NCBI GenBank assembly: GCA_005880755.1
Contig: VBGV01000246.1
Coordinates: forward strand, 9,307-15,145
DNA: 5,839 nucleotides
Reading direction: 5' to 3'
Source of the DNA: Chloroflexota bacterium
GTDB taxonomy: Bacteria > Chloroflexota > Dormibacteria > Dormibacterales > Dormibacteraceae
Of the stretch, positions 1-5,218 are shown one piece after another (position 1 is the stretch's first letter; each line of letters starts with the position of its first letter). The notes under the pieces were generated by a model. It made no database searches and was not told the DNA's origin. It was given only the letters and a program-made list of their open reading frames with translations. Both the position numbers and the translations under genes were made by a program.

Positions 1-498
1 GCGGATGCGATCGGTCGTCGGGCCGGCGTCGGCTCGAGCGATATGGAAAACCTTCGTGCGGCCGCGTTCCTCCACGACGTCGGGCACATGACCTTGACCT
101 CTGGTGGCGAGGGTTTCGAGGCGCCGGGTCATGCCGAGGAAGGCGAGAAGGTCGTTGCCGGCGCGAATTTCCCAAGCGATGTGGTCGCCGCGGTGCGACA
201 TCACCACGACCGCTTCGACGGCGGCGCCGCAGATGGACCCACGGAGCGGCCGCCGCTGATGGCTCGCATCCTTGCGGTGGCCGAGCGCTACGAGGCATTG
301 ACCGCGGGGCGCGGATGCGCCCGAGTCACGCCGCCTGAAGCGCTGGCCAAGGTCAACGAAGGGTCCGGCACCGAGTTCGACCCCGCGGTGGTCGATGCGT
401 TAAGCCGTGCCGTCCAGGATCGGGGCCTCGAGCTGAACCTCCCGGACATCGCGCTGCCTGCGCTTGCGGCGGCGCCCGAGCCGGTCTCCGCCGCCTAG
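1..498 (+). CDS. Divergent HD-GYP-type phosphohydrolase domain protein, 3' part (5' end outside window)
   Basis: Frame 1 is open from the first base, and the codons before the ATG at 43 already read as family-like sequence, so the gene starts upstream of the window. Numbering from the first codon, an HD pair (His25-Asp26, in LHDVGH) is followed by His44 (GHAEEG), a triple His67-69 with Asp70, a helix ending in ALTAGR, and an FDP near residue 127. This order is that of the HD-GYP lineage, which hydrolyses cyclic di-GMP or related signals with a di- or tri-metal centre. Several hallmarks are altered. The GYP position reads GGAADGP, the Asp residues of the usual VADxYDAL are both Glu (AERYEAL), and the stretch between HD and the next His is shorter than usual. 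Activity on cyclic di-GMP is therefore doubtful. The C-terminal 25 or so residues are Ala/Pro-rich and probably unstructured. The last 99 bases overlap mrfB on the other strand. Any sensor or receiver domain would lie outside the window. Confidence 0.85.
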   Translation, partial: ADAIGRRAGVGSSDMENLRAAAFLHDVGHMTLTSGGEGFEAPGHAEEGEKVVAGANFPSDVVAAVRHHHDRFDGGAADGPTERPPLMARILAVAERYEALTAGRGCARVTPPEALAKVNEGSGTEFDPAVVDALSRAVQDRGLELNLPDIALPALAAAPEPVSAA

Positions 499-1677
499 CT
501 CGACCTTCCTCAGCAGGCGCGTGCGGCGGTGCTCGAGGTCACCCGCCGCGTCGGGCATCCGGCGCTGCGCGTCCTCGACCACCATCAATGCTTGCTCGGG
601 ATCCCGGCGATGCCACTCGAGCAGTCGGGCCCGCGCGAGGGAAACGCGCATGTCTTCTCGCGCGCCGGACTCCAGCCAGTTGAGCAGCTGATCGGCCCCG
701 GCGATCGACCCGCGGCGCACCAGGCGACGCGTGATCAGCAACCCCGCGGTCGCGGAAGCCTCACCCTGCGCGAACGCGGTTGCGTTCCGCAGGGCCCGCC
801 ATCCGTCGGCGCGGGCGCCGCGCCGCCACCGATGCCGTCCGAGTGCGAGCCAGTCATCCGCGTCCATGTCGACGTCCGCGCCTTGCAGGCGGCGGAGCAG
901 GCGCGAATGCAGATGGACCAGGCTGATCACGTCGAGGCGGTTGTGCTCGAGGGCCGCCTCGAGAAAATCGAGTGAGCCGGCGCGCAGGTAATCGAAGTAG
1001 GCCTCTGGCACCAGCGCGCTTGGCAACGGGTCGTCGCGCTCGTAGCCGAGCACGCGTTCCTCGACAAAACGCAGCGTGCACGTTTCCAGACGATGCCGGT
1101 ACAGCGCGCGGACGAGCGTCAGCAGGTCGACGTGCGCGGCATGCGAGAGTTCGCCCGGCATCCGCGCCATCACCCAGCGGGTGCGTAGCACAGGCAGGTC
1201 GAACGATCCGCCGTTGAACGTGGCGAGACTTTCGGCGCGCTCGAGCTCCTCGCGCAGCGCGTGCAGAAACGCCGATTCCATCCCGGGCTCGGGCAGAAAG
1301 AACTGCGCGACGCGAAGACCGCAGTCGATGGGCGTGGCGACAGCCGCGGCGAAGACGTAGGTGCCCGCTCCGCCCCCGAGCCCGGTCGTCTCGGTGTCGA
1401 CGTAGGCGACGGAACCTGGGTCCGGGTCGAGTCGCGGCAGCGGGATCACGTCCTGCCGCACCGCGGCGCTCCCGAAAGGCGTCATCGCTTCCTCGAAACC
1501 ACGCGGCAGCTCGTAGCTCCGCTGTGGTCGCGGTCGCGGCGGCGCCCCGTGTACGGGGTGGTTTAGACGGGTAAGGCGCTCGCGGAGCGAGGAGGCCAGC
1601 GCCGGGACCGTCGGCGGAGCTTCGGCGTCCATGCGCGGGATCTGCGTCGTTGCCGCCTCCGCTGCTCGCACGCGCAT
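400..1677 (-). CDS. mrfB: MrfB/YprB-type DEDD exonuclease with C-terminal helical repeats
   Basis: This is a DnaQ-fold (ribonuclease H-like) 3'-5' exonuclease of the YprB family. Numbering from the TTG at 1680, about residues 90-262 form the nuclease: Exo I is Asp95-x-Glu97 (YVDTETTGL), Exo II is FNGGSFDLPVL with Asp161, HVDLL holds Asp185, and Exo III is HNRLD with His246 and Asp250. Residues 275-390 are Ala/Arg-rich helices resembling the tetratricopeptide-like tail of the family. In B. subtilis MrfB works with helicase MrfA in repair of mitomycin C adducts, and the same neighbour lies here 12 bases upstream. I prefer the ATG at 1677; TTG at 1680 and ATG at 1632 are alternatives, and none has a clear Shine-Dalgarno sequence, which fits translational coupling to mrfA. 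The length (425 residues) is close to the roughly 410 of the Bacillus protein. The last 32 residues are very basic, lie beyond the repeats and overlap the convergent HD gene, so this tail is probably dispensable. Confidence 0.93.
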   Translation of the reverse strand: MRVRAAEAATTQIPRMDAEAPPTVPALASSLRERLTRLNHPVHGAPPRPRPQRSYELPRGFEEAMTPFGSAAVRQDVIPLPRLDPDPGSVAYVDTETTGLGGGAGTYVFAAAVATPIDCGLRVAQFFLPEPGMESAFLHALREELERAESLATFNGGSFDLPVLRTRWVMARMPGELSHAAHVDLLTLVRALYRHRLETCTLRFVEERVLGYERDDPLPSALVPEAYFDYLRAGSLDFLEAALEHNRLDVISLVHLHSRLLRRLQGADVDMDADDWLALGRHRWRRGARADGWRALRNATAFAQGEASATAGLLITRRLVRRGSIAGADQLLNWLESGAREDMRVSLARARLLEWHRRDPEQALMVVEDAQRRMPDAAGDLEHRRTRLLRKVELGGGDRLGRRRKRRQRDVREVQLEAPILDGTA

Positions 1678-1689
1678 CAACGGATGCGC

Positions 1690-3999
1690 TTAGCTGCGCT
1701 GCTCGGCGGCGCCTAGCAGCTCACGCACCTGGGCCACCGAATCTCTCGCCGCCGACCCGTCGCCGGCCTCCAAGAGCTTGAGACAAGCCTCTTTGGCTCC
1801 TTCCACGAGATGAAGCGGCCCGACGCACGACGGGCATCCCGCGGCGCATGGGCAGTCGCGCACCAGCTCCGCTGCGTCCGCGAGCAGCTCGCGGTGCAGC
1901 TCGTAGAGACGTGGCGCAAAGCCGACGCCGCCCGGATACATCTCGAACACGGTCACGGTCGGCAGCTGCGTGGTCACCGAGCGCACCTCCGCCACCGCGC
2001 CGAGGTCGCGCGGGTCGCACATCAGTCGGAGGCTCGCGACATGGCGCAGTGAGTGCGCCATCCCCTGCAGCCCCGCCTCCAACGTTTCAGCGCCGAGCGA
2101 TTGCCACAGGCCACCTTCGACCGTGATCCAGTAACCCGTGGTGTGCAGCGTCTGTTCGGGCAGGTGGATCGGCCCCGCGCCGATGTTCTCGTGCGTGTGG
2201 AACCGGATCTTCTTGAACATCGAAGCGAGGCTGGTGATTTTCACTTCGCCGTGGCTCCGTGTGACCCCATCGCCGTCAGGGCCCGCGAAGGTGTCGAGCA
2301 CACGGACCGTTACGGACGCCAGCGCGTCCGTGTAGTAATCGACAGAGACAGGCCGCACATAAGCCTTTTTCTCGTCCCAGTCGAGGCGGTCGACGTGGTA
2401 CTGCGCCCCCTCGTGCAGATACACGGCCTCTTCGTGCAGCAGCACCGGTGCGGTGAACTGGTCCATCTCGCCGATCACGGACGGTCGCGGCTGTGAGGTG
2501 TCGATGATCACGACGTTGTCGGCCAGGATGCGACGGAGATGCACCTCCTCCGCCGGGAAGGCCTGACGGCTCCAGAACCAGCGTCCGGCCGAGCGCGTCG
2601 CGGACCCGTCTTCTTCAAAGAGCTGCAGCAGCTCCTGCACGTCGGCGGCGCCAAGCCTCTCGTCCTCCATGAACGGCAGCTCGAACAGGCCGGCCTGCAG
2701 GTGAGCCGCGAGCAGCAGCAGGTTGTCCGGGTCGATGAGGCCTTCCTCTGGGTCGGTGCCGAGGAAGTACTCCGGGTGGCGGACGATGAACTGGTCGAGC
2801 GGCGAGCTCGACGCGACGAACACGCCGACCGAGCCGGACCTGCGGCCCGCGCGCCCCAGCTGCTGCCAGGTCGACGCGATGGTCCCCGGATAGCCGACCA
2901 GCACCGCGCACTGCAGGCTTCCGATGTCGATGCCCAGCTCCAGCGCGTTCGTGCTCACAACGCCCGTGATGTCTCCGCTGCGAAGCCCCGCCTCGATCTC
3001 GCGCCGGTGCAGCGGCAGGTAGCCGGCGCGATATCCGCGCACGCGGCGCGAGGAGTCGAGGCGCGGATCGAGGTCCTGCCTCAGATAGCTGAGCATCACC
3101 TCGACCGCAAGCCGGCTGCGACAGAAGACGATCGTCTGCACCCCCGCACGAATCCAGGGCGCCGCGATGCGCCGCGCCTCGAGCATCGAGCTGCGGCGGA
3201 CGCCCAGGTCGCGATTCAGTAGCGGCGGGTTGTAGAAGACAAGTCGCCTCTCGCCGCGGGGGGCGCCGCTGCGATCGACGAGCGCAATGTCCTGCTCTTC
3301 GAGGAGCCGTGTCGCGAGCTCGCGCGGATTGCGGATCGTCGCCGAAGCGCAGATGAAAGTGGGGTGCGATCCATAAAAGGCGCAGATGCGCTTCAACCGC
3401 CTGATCACGTTCGCGACCTGGCTGCCGAACAGCCCGCGATAGGTATGGAGCTCGTCGATGACCACGAACTCGAGGCTCGAGAACAGACGCCGCCACCGTG
3501 TGTGATGGGGCAGGAGTCCGGTATGCAGCATGTCGGGGTTGGTCATCACGATGTGGCCACCCTCACGGATGGCGGTCCGGCGCCCGGGCGGCGTGTCGCC
3601 GTCGTAGGTGTCGACCCGAAGGTCGATCGGAAGCCCGGATTTCAGCGCGCCCAGCTCGGCCAATTGGTCTTGTGCCAGGGCCTTGGTCGGATATACATAT
3701 AGGGCGCGTTTTTCAGGTCGCTCCAGCAATCGCTGAAGTACTGGGAGGTTGTAGCAGAGGGTCTTTCCACTTGCAGTCGGCGTCACGACGACGAGGTGGC
3801 GGCCACGCTTCACGGCGTCGTACGCCTCGGCCTGGTGCGAGTACAGCCGCTCGATTCCGCGCCGGCCCAACGCCGCCACGAGCTCGGGGCGGAGGTCGGT
3901 GGGCAGCTGGGCGAACTCGGCGGTGGCGGCGGGAATCACATGGTCCAGCGTTATGTCCCCTGGAAAGTCGGCCGAGTCGAAGCGCGGTAGGCCGGACAT
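1690..3999 (-). CDS. mrfA: MrfA/YprA-type DEAH-box helicase with C-terminal DUF1998 zinc site
   Basis: This is an ATP-dependent superfamily 2 DNA helicase. Visible motifs, in order: a Q-like motif around Gln56 (LYSHQAEA); Walker A TPTASGKT at 73-80; Ia YPTKALAQDQ at 103-112; Ib TNPDMLH at 153-159; motif II Asp182-Glu-Leu-His185; motif III SAT at 219-221; motif V STNALELGIDIG at 349-360; and motif VI QQLGRAGRRSG at 379-389. The C-terminal part is the DUF1998 (MrfA zinc-binding) region, with four cysteines at 716, 718, 722 and 725 in CPCAAGCPSC. The length of 769 residues and this layout match B. subtilis YprA/MrfA (about 750), which acts with exonuclease MrfB on mitomycin C damage independently of UvrABC. 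The directly downstream mrfB supports this over other DUF1998 helicases such as DISARM DrmA, and no methyltransferase or other DISARM gene is present. The ATG at 3999 has no purine-rich Shine-Dalgarno sequence upstream, and a promoter ends only nine bases before it, suggesting leaderless translation. Confidence 0.95.
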   Translation of the reverse strand: MSGLPRFDSADFPGDITLDHVIPAATAEFAQLPTDLRPELVAALGRRGIERLYSHQAEAYDAVKRGRHLVVVTPTASGKTLCYNLPVLQRLLERPEKRALYVYPTKALAQDQLAELGALKSGLPIDLRVDTYDGDTPPGRRTAIREGGHIVMTNPDMLHTGLLPHHTRWRRLFSSLEFVVIDELHTYRGLFGSQVANVIRRLKRICAFYGSHPTFICASATIRNPRELATRLLEEQDIALVDRSGAPRGERRLVFYNPPLLNRDLGVRRSSMLEARRIAAPWIRAGVQTIVFCRSRLAVEVMLSYLRQDLDPRLDSSRRVRGYRAGYLPLHRREIEAGLRSGDITGVVSTNALELGIDIGSLQCAVLVGYPGTIASTWQQLGRAGRRSGSVGVFVASSSPLDQFIVRHPEYFLGTDPEEGLIDPDNLLLLAAHLQAGLFELPFMEDERLGAADVQELLQLFEEDGSATRSAGRWFWSRQAFPAEEVHLRRILADNVVIIDTSQPRPSVIGEMDQFTAPVLLHEEAVYLHEGAQYHVDRLDWDEKKAYVRPVSVDYYTDALASVTVRVLDTFAGPDGDGVTRSHGEVKITSLASMFKKIRFHTHENIGAGPIHLPEQTLHTTGYWITVEGGLWQSLGAETLEAGLQGMAHSLRHVASLRLMCDPRDLGAVAEVRSVTTQLPTVTVFEMYPGGVGFAPRLYELHRELLADAAELVRDCPCAAGCPSCVGPLHLVEGAKEACLKLLEAGDGSAARDSVAQVRELLGAAEQRS

Positions 4000-4023
4000 A
4001 TGTTCGGGAGGTTAGACGAACAT
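4000..4023. repeat. Perfect 7-bp inverted repeat around the sigma-gene ribosome binding site
   Basis: ATGTTCG at 4000-4006 and CGAACAT at 4017-4023 are perfect reverse complements separated by ten bases. The right arm shares its CGAAC with the candidate LexA box, and the left arm carries the same pentamer on the other strand. On a plus-strand transcript the arms could form a hairpin with the purine-rich GGAGGT (4007-4012) in its loop. It could instead be a second operator half-site, or a chance by-product of the LexA arm. Confidence 0.45.
4006..4012 (+). promoter_or_regulatory. Strong Shine-Dalgarno sequence with unusual spacing to the sigma start
   Basis: GGGAGGT is the only strong Shine-Dalgarno match near the sigma gene, and an in-frame stop at 4013-4015 limits how far upstream translation can begin. 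The first ordinary start codon in frame, TTG at 4028, is 16 bases past GGGAGG, longer than usual. The rare start ATT at 4022 would be 10 bases away, and GTG at 4049 is too distant. The site therefore supports a start at 4022 or 4028 without deciding between them. Confidence 0.45.
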
Positions 4024-4037
4024 TCGTTTGCAGTCAA
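4009..4037 (-). promoter_or_regulatory. Predicted SigA-type promoter of mrfAB, near-leaderless
   Basis: Read on the minus strand, TTGACT (4037-4032; five of six matches to the -35 consensus) is followed by exactly 17 bases and then TAACCT (4014-4009; matches the TAnnnT pattern of -10 elements). The transcription start expected six to nine bases further on falls at about 4002-3999, at or just before the mrfA ATG, so the mRNA would have almost no leader. This agrees with the missing ribosome binding site. The -35 element lies inside the first codons of the divergent sigma gene. The elements are read by eye; no start site has been measured. Confidence 0.6.
4017..4030. promoter_or_regulatory. Candidate LexA (SOS) box in the mrfA/sigma intergenic region
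   Basis: The 14 bases CGAACATTCGTTTG match the LexA operator known from Bacillus and actinobacteria (CGAAC-N4-GTTYG) at every defined arm position. Within the four-base centre only one of the preferred purine/pyrimidine positions differs. The box sits entirely within the 17-base spacer of the predicted mrfAB promoter, an ideal place for a repressor to block RNA polymerase, and in front of DNA-repair genes. It also covers the proposed TTG start of the sigma gene (4028) and may affect that gene if its promoter lies upstream. That LexA of this organism recognises this consensus is inferred. Confidence 0.6.
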
Positions 4038-4555
4038 TAGAGCAACCGGTGGCGCAGGAGCGCTACGAGCCCGGTTCCGAGGCGGACTTCGAGCGCCTTT
4101 ACCGCAACACGTACCACCGCATCCTGGGCACCCTGATCGCCCTGCTGCGGGATCGGGATACGGCCGAAGACTGCGCCCAGGAGACCTTCGAGCGGGCCTA
4201 CCGAAACTGGCGCACCTGGCGGCCGGACGCGCCGGTCGAGGCATGGCTGCAACGGATCGCGATCAACGTCGCCATCTCGGACCGGCGGCACCAGCGCTTG
4301 CGTCAGGCCGGCGAGATGATCCGGAGGCTGGGTCGGCCCGCCCCTGGGCCCGACGCTTCGACGCTGGCCGAACGGTCTGACCTGATCCAGGCGATCAAGA
4401 AGCTGCCGACCAAGCAGGCGGCCGCGCTCGTGCTGCGGCACTACCACGGGTACACCAACCGCGAGATCGCCTCCGCGCTGGGCGTGCCCGAGCAGACGGT
4501 CGCCTCGCGGCTGGCGGCGGCGCGCAAGCAGCTCCAGGCCGTGCTGGGCCGTTAG
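4028..4555 (+). CDS. RNA polymerase sigma factor, ECF type (sigma-70 family)
   Basis: This is a promoter-recognition subunit of RNA polymerase with the two-domain ECF layout. The sigma-2 domain spans about residues 18-90, with the region 2.2-like DRDTAEDCAQETFERAYRNW and the conserved WLQRIAINVAISDRRH. A variable linker covers about 91-115. The sigma-4 domain spans 117-170, including LPTKQAAALVLRHYHGYTNREIASALGV and a helix-turn-helix followed by VASRLAAARKQL. At 175 residues from TTG 4028 it has ordinary ECF length and lacks the sigma-3 domain and the extra C-terminal domain of some ECF groups. The start is uncertain because of Shine-Dalgarno spacing (ATT 4022 and GTG 4049 are alternatives). 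It is divergent from mrfA and sits 50 bases upstream of a single-pass membrane protein, the usual position for a regulatory partner. I see no clear ECF-type GGAAC/GTC autoregulatory promoter upstream; any promoter would lie within the start of mrfA. Its stimulus and regulon cannot be read from the sequence. Confidence 0.93.
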   Translation: MQSIEQPVAQERYEPGSEADFERLYRNTYHRILGTLIALLRDRDTAEDCAQETFERAYRNWRTWRPDAPVEAWLQRIAINVAISDRRHQRLRQAGEMIRRLGRPAPGPDASTLAERSDLIQAIKKLPTKQAAALVLRHYHGYTNREIASALGVPEQTVASRLAAARKQLQAVLGR

Positions 4556-4605
4556 GCCGCAAAAATGGTTGTCGCGGCGCCGGTAGGCGTTATCGCTTCT
4601 TACAG

Positions 4606-5151
4606 ATGAGCGATCTCGAGCGTGAACTGGAGCAGGAGCTGCACCGGGTCCTCGACCCGATCGCGGCCACGCCGATCCCTGCCCGCCGTCAGGCGCAGGC
4701 GCGCGGCGCCACGAGAGCGTTGTTGGGGGGAGCCGGCGCGGCCCTGACCTTGAAGCTGCTGACCGGTGTGGCGGTGGCCGCCGCGGCTGTGACGGTAGCG
4801 GGGGCCGCGACCACGGGGAGCCTGAATCCCTCGGACTGGGGCCAGAAGGTGACGCAGCAGGTCGCGGACTGCAAGAAGAAGCTCGCCGACGGCCAGCACG
4901 GCATCGGGGACTGCGTCAGCTCGTTCGCCACTCAGCACGGCCCCGCGGTCGCGAGCGCTGCCCGCCAACACGGCGACGGCAACGGAAATGCCAACGCCAA
5001 CGGCAATGCCAACGGCCACGCCAAAGACAAGAGCAAGGACCACCCGGCGGCGACTCCTAGGAGCGGGTCGACCGCGTCGCCGACATTGGAGCCCGAACCG
5101 GTCGACCAGGCTGGAACGCATCCACCGGTGACGATCACGCCTCACCCGTAA
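4606..5151 (+). CDS. Uncharacterised single-pass membrane protein, possible partner of the ECF sigma factor
   Basis: I do not recognise a named family. The N-terminus (1-35) is charged and helical (MSDLERELEQELHRVL), then basic (PARRQAQAR). Residues about 37-69 are hydrophobic and Ala/Gly/Val-rich, giving one membrane segment, most likely 51-69, with the basic flank inside. The outer part carries Trp78 and two cysteines, Cys89 and Cys103, around CKKKLADGQHGIGDC, which could form a disulfide. An Asn/Gly/Ala repeat (124-140), a Lys/Asp patch and a Pro/Thr-rich tail follow. This topology and the gene order (50 bases after a sigma factor, same strand) resemble a sigma/anti-sigma pair. However, the cytoplasmic part is far shorter than usual anti-sigma domains and has no HxxxCxxC zinc motif. 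The ATG at 4606 has no Shine-Dalgarno sequence. A weak TTGTCG (4569) with TATCGC (4591) could give a separate near-leaderless transcript. That the gene is real is supported by its coherent topology and the terminator after it. Confidence 0.8.
   Translation: MSDLERELEQELHRVLDPIAATPIPARRQAQARGATRALLGGAGAALTLKLLTGVAVAAAAVTVAGAATTGSLNPSDWGQKVTQQVADCKKKLADGQHGIGDCVSSFATQHGPAVASAARQHGDGNGNANANGNANGHAKDKSKDHPAATPRSGSTASPTLEPEPVDQAGTHPPVTITPHP
4981..5022 (+). repeat. Degenerate 12-bp tandem repeat coding for Asn/Gly/Ala
   Basis: Three 12-base units (AACGGAAATGCC, AACGGCAATGCC, AACGGCCACGCC), with a half unit AACGCC after the first, encode NGNANANGNANGHA in the membrane protein. The units differ mainly at third positions and in the final unit. 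The array looks like slippage-derived low-complexity linker in the extracytoplasmic part, and its copy number may vary between strains. Confidence 0.7.
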
Positions 5152-5183
5152 GCCGCCTTTCTTTCGAAACCCCTTCCTCTCGT

Positions 5184-5218
5184 GGGGCCGGGCCGCAAGG
5201 TTCGGCTCCTTACTTTTT
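5184..5218 (+). terminator. Rho-independent terminator after the sigma/membrane-protein unit
   Basis: An 11-bp stem pairs 5184-5194 with 5199-5209 (eight Watson-Crick and three G-U pairs in the plus-strand RNA), is closed by a GCAA tetraloop (GNRA type), and is followed by the T-rich run TTACTTTTT at 5210-5218. It lies 32 bases after the membrane-protein stop. On the minus strand the three G-U pairs become C-A mismatches and no T-run follows, so it should stop plus-strand transcription only. The T-run lies in the last codons of cysS. Confidence 0.75.

Noticed and set aside
2539..3222. 227-codon plus-strand open frame opposite mrfA
   Set aside because: Antisense shadow of the helicase with no family resemblance or ribosome binding site that I can see.
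2615..3496. 293-codon minus-strand open frame inside mrfA
   Set aside because: It lies wholly within the helicase in another frame. Its composition is Arg/Ala/Pro-rich, while the mrfA frame shows all helicase motifs.
1690..3999. DISARM defence helicase DrmA as the identity of the DUF1998 helicase
   Set aside because: No DrmB, methyltransferase or phospholipase-like gene is next to it, and the adjacent YprB-type exonuclease points to MrfA.
4000..4380. Plus-strand frame starting ATG at 4000, ahead of the sigma factor
   Set aside because: Its ATG precedes the Shine-Dalgarno sequence, and it runs out of frame through the clear sigma-2 coding region.
4569..4596. Possible promoter TTGTCG-N16-TATCGC before the membrane-protein gene
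   Set aside because: Both hexamers are weak matches, so it is mentioned in the gene entry but not listed as a feature.
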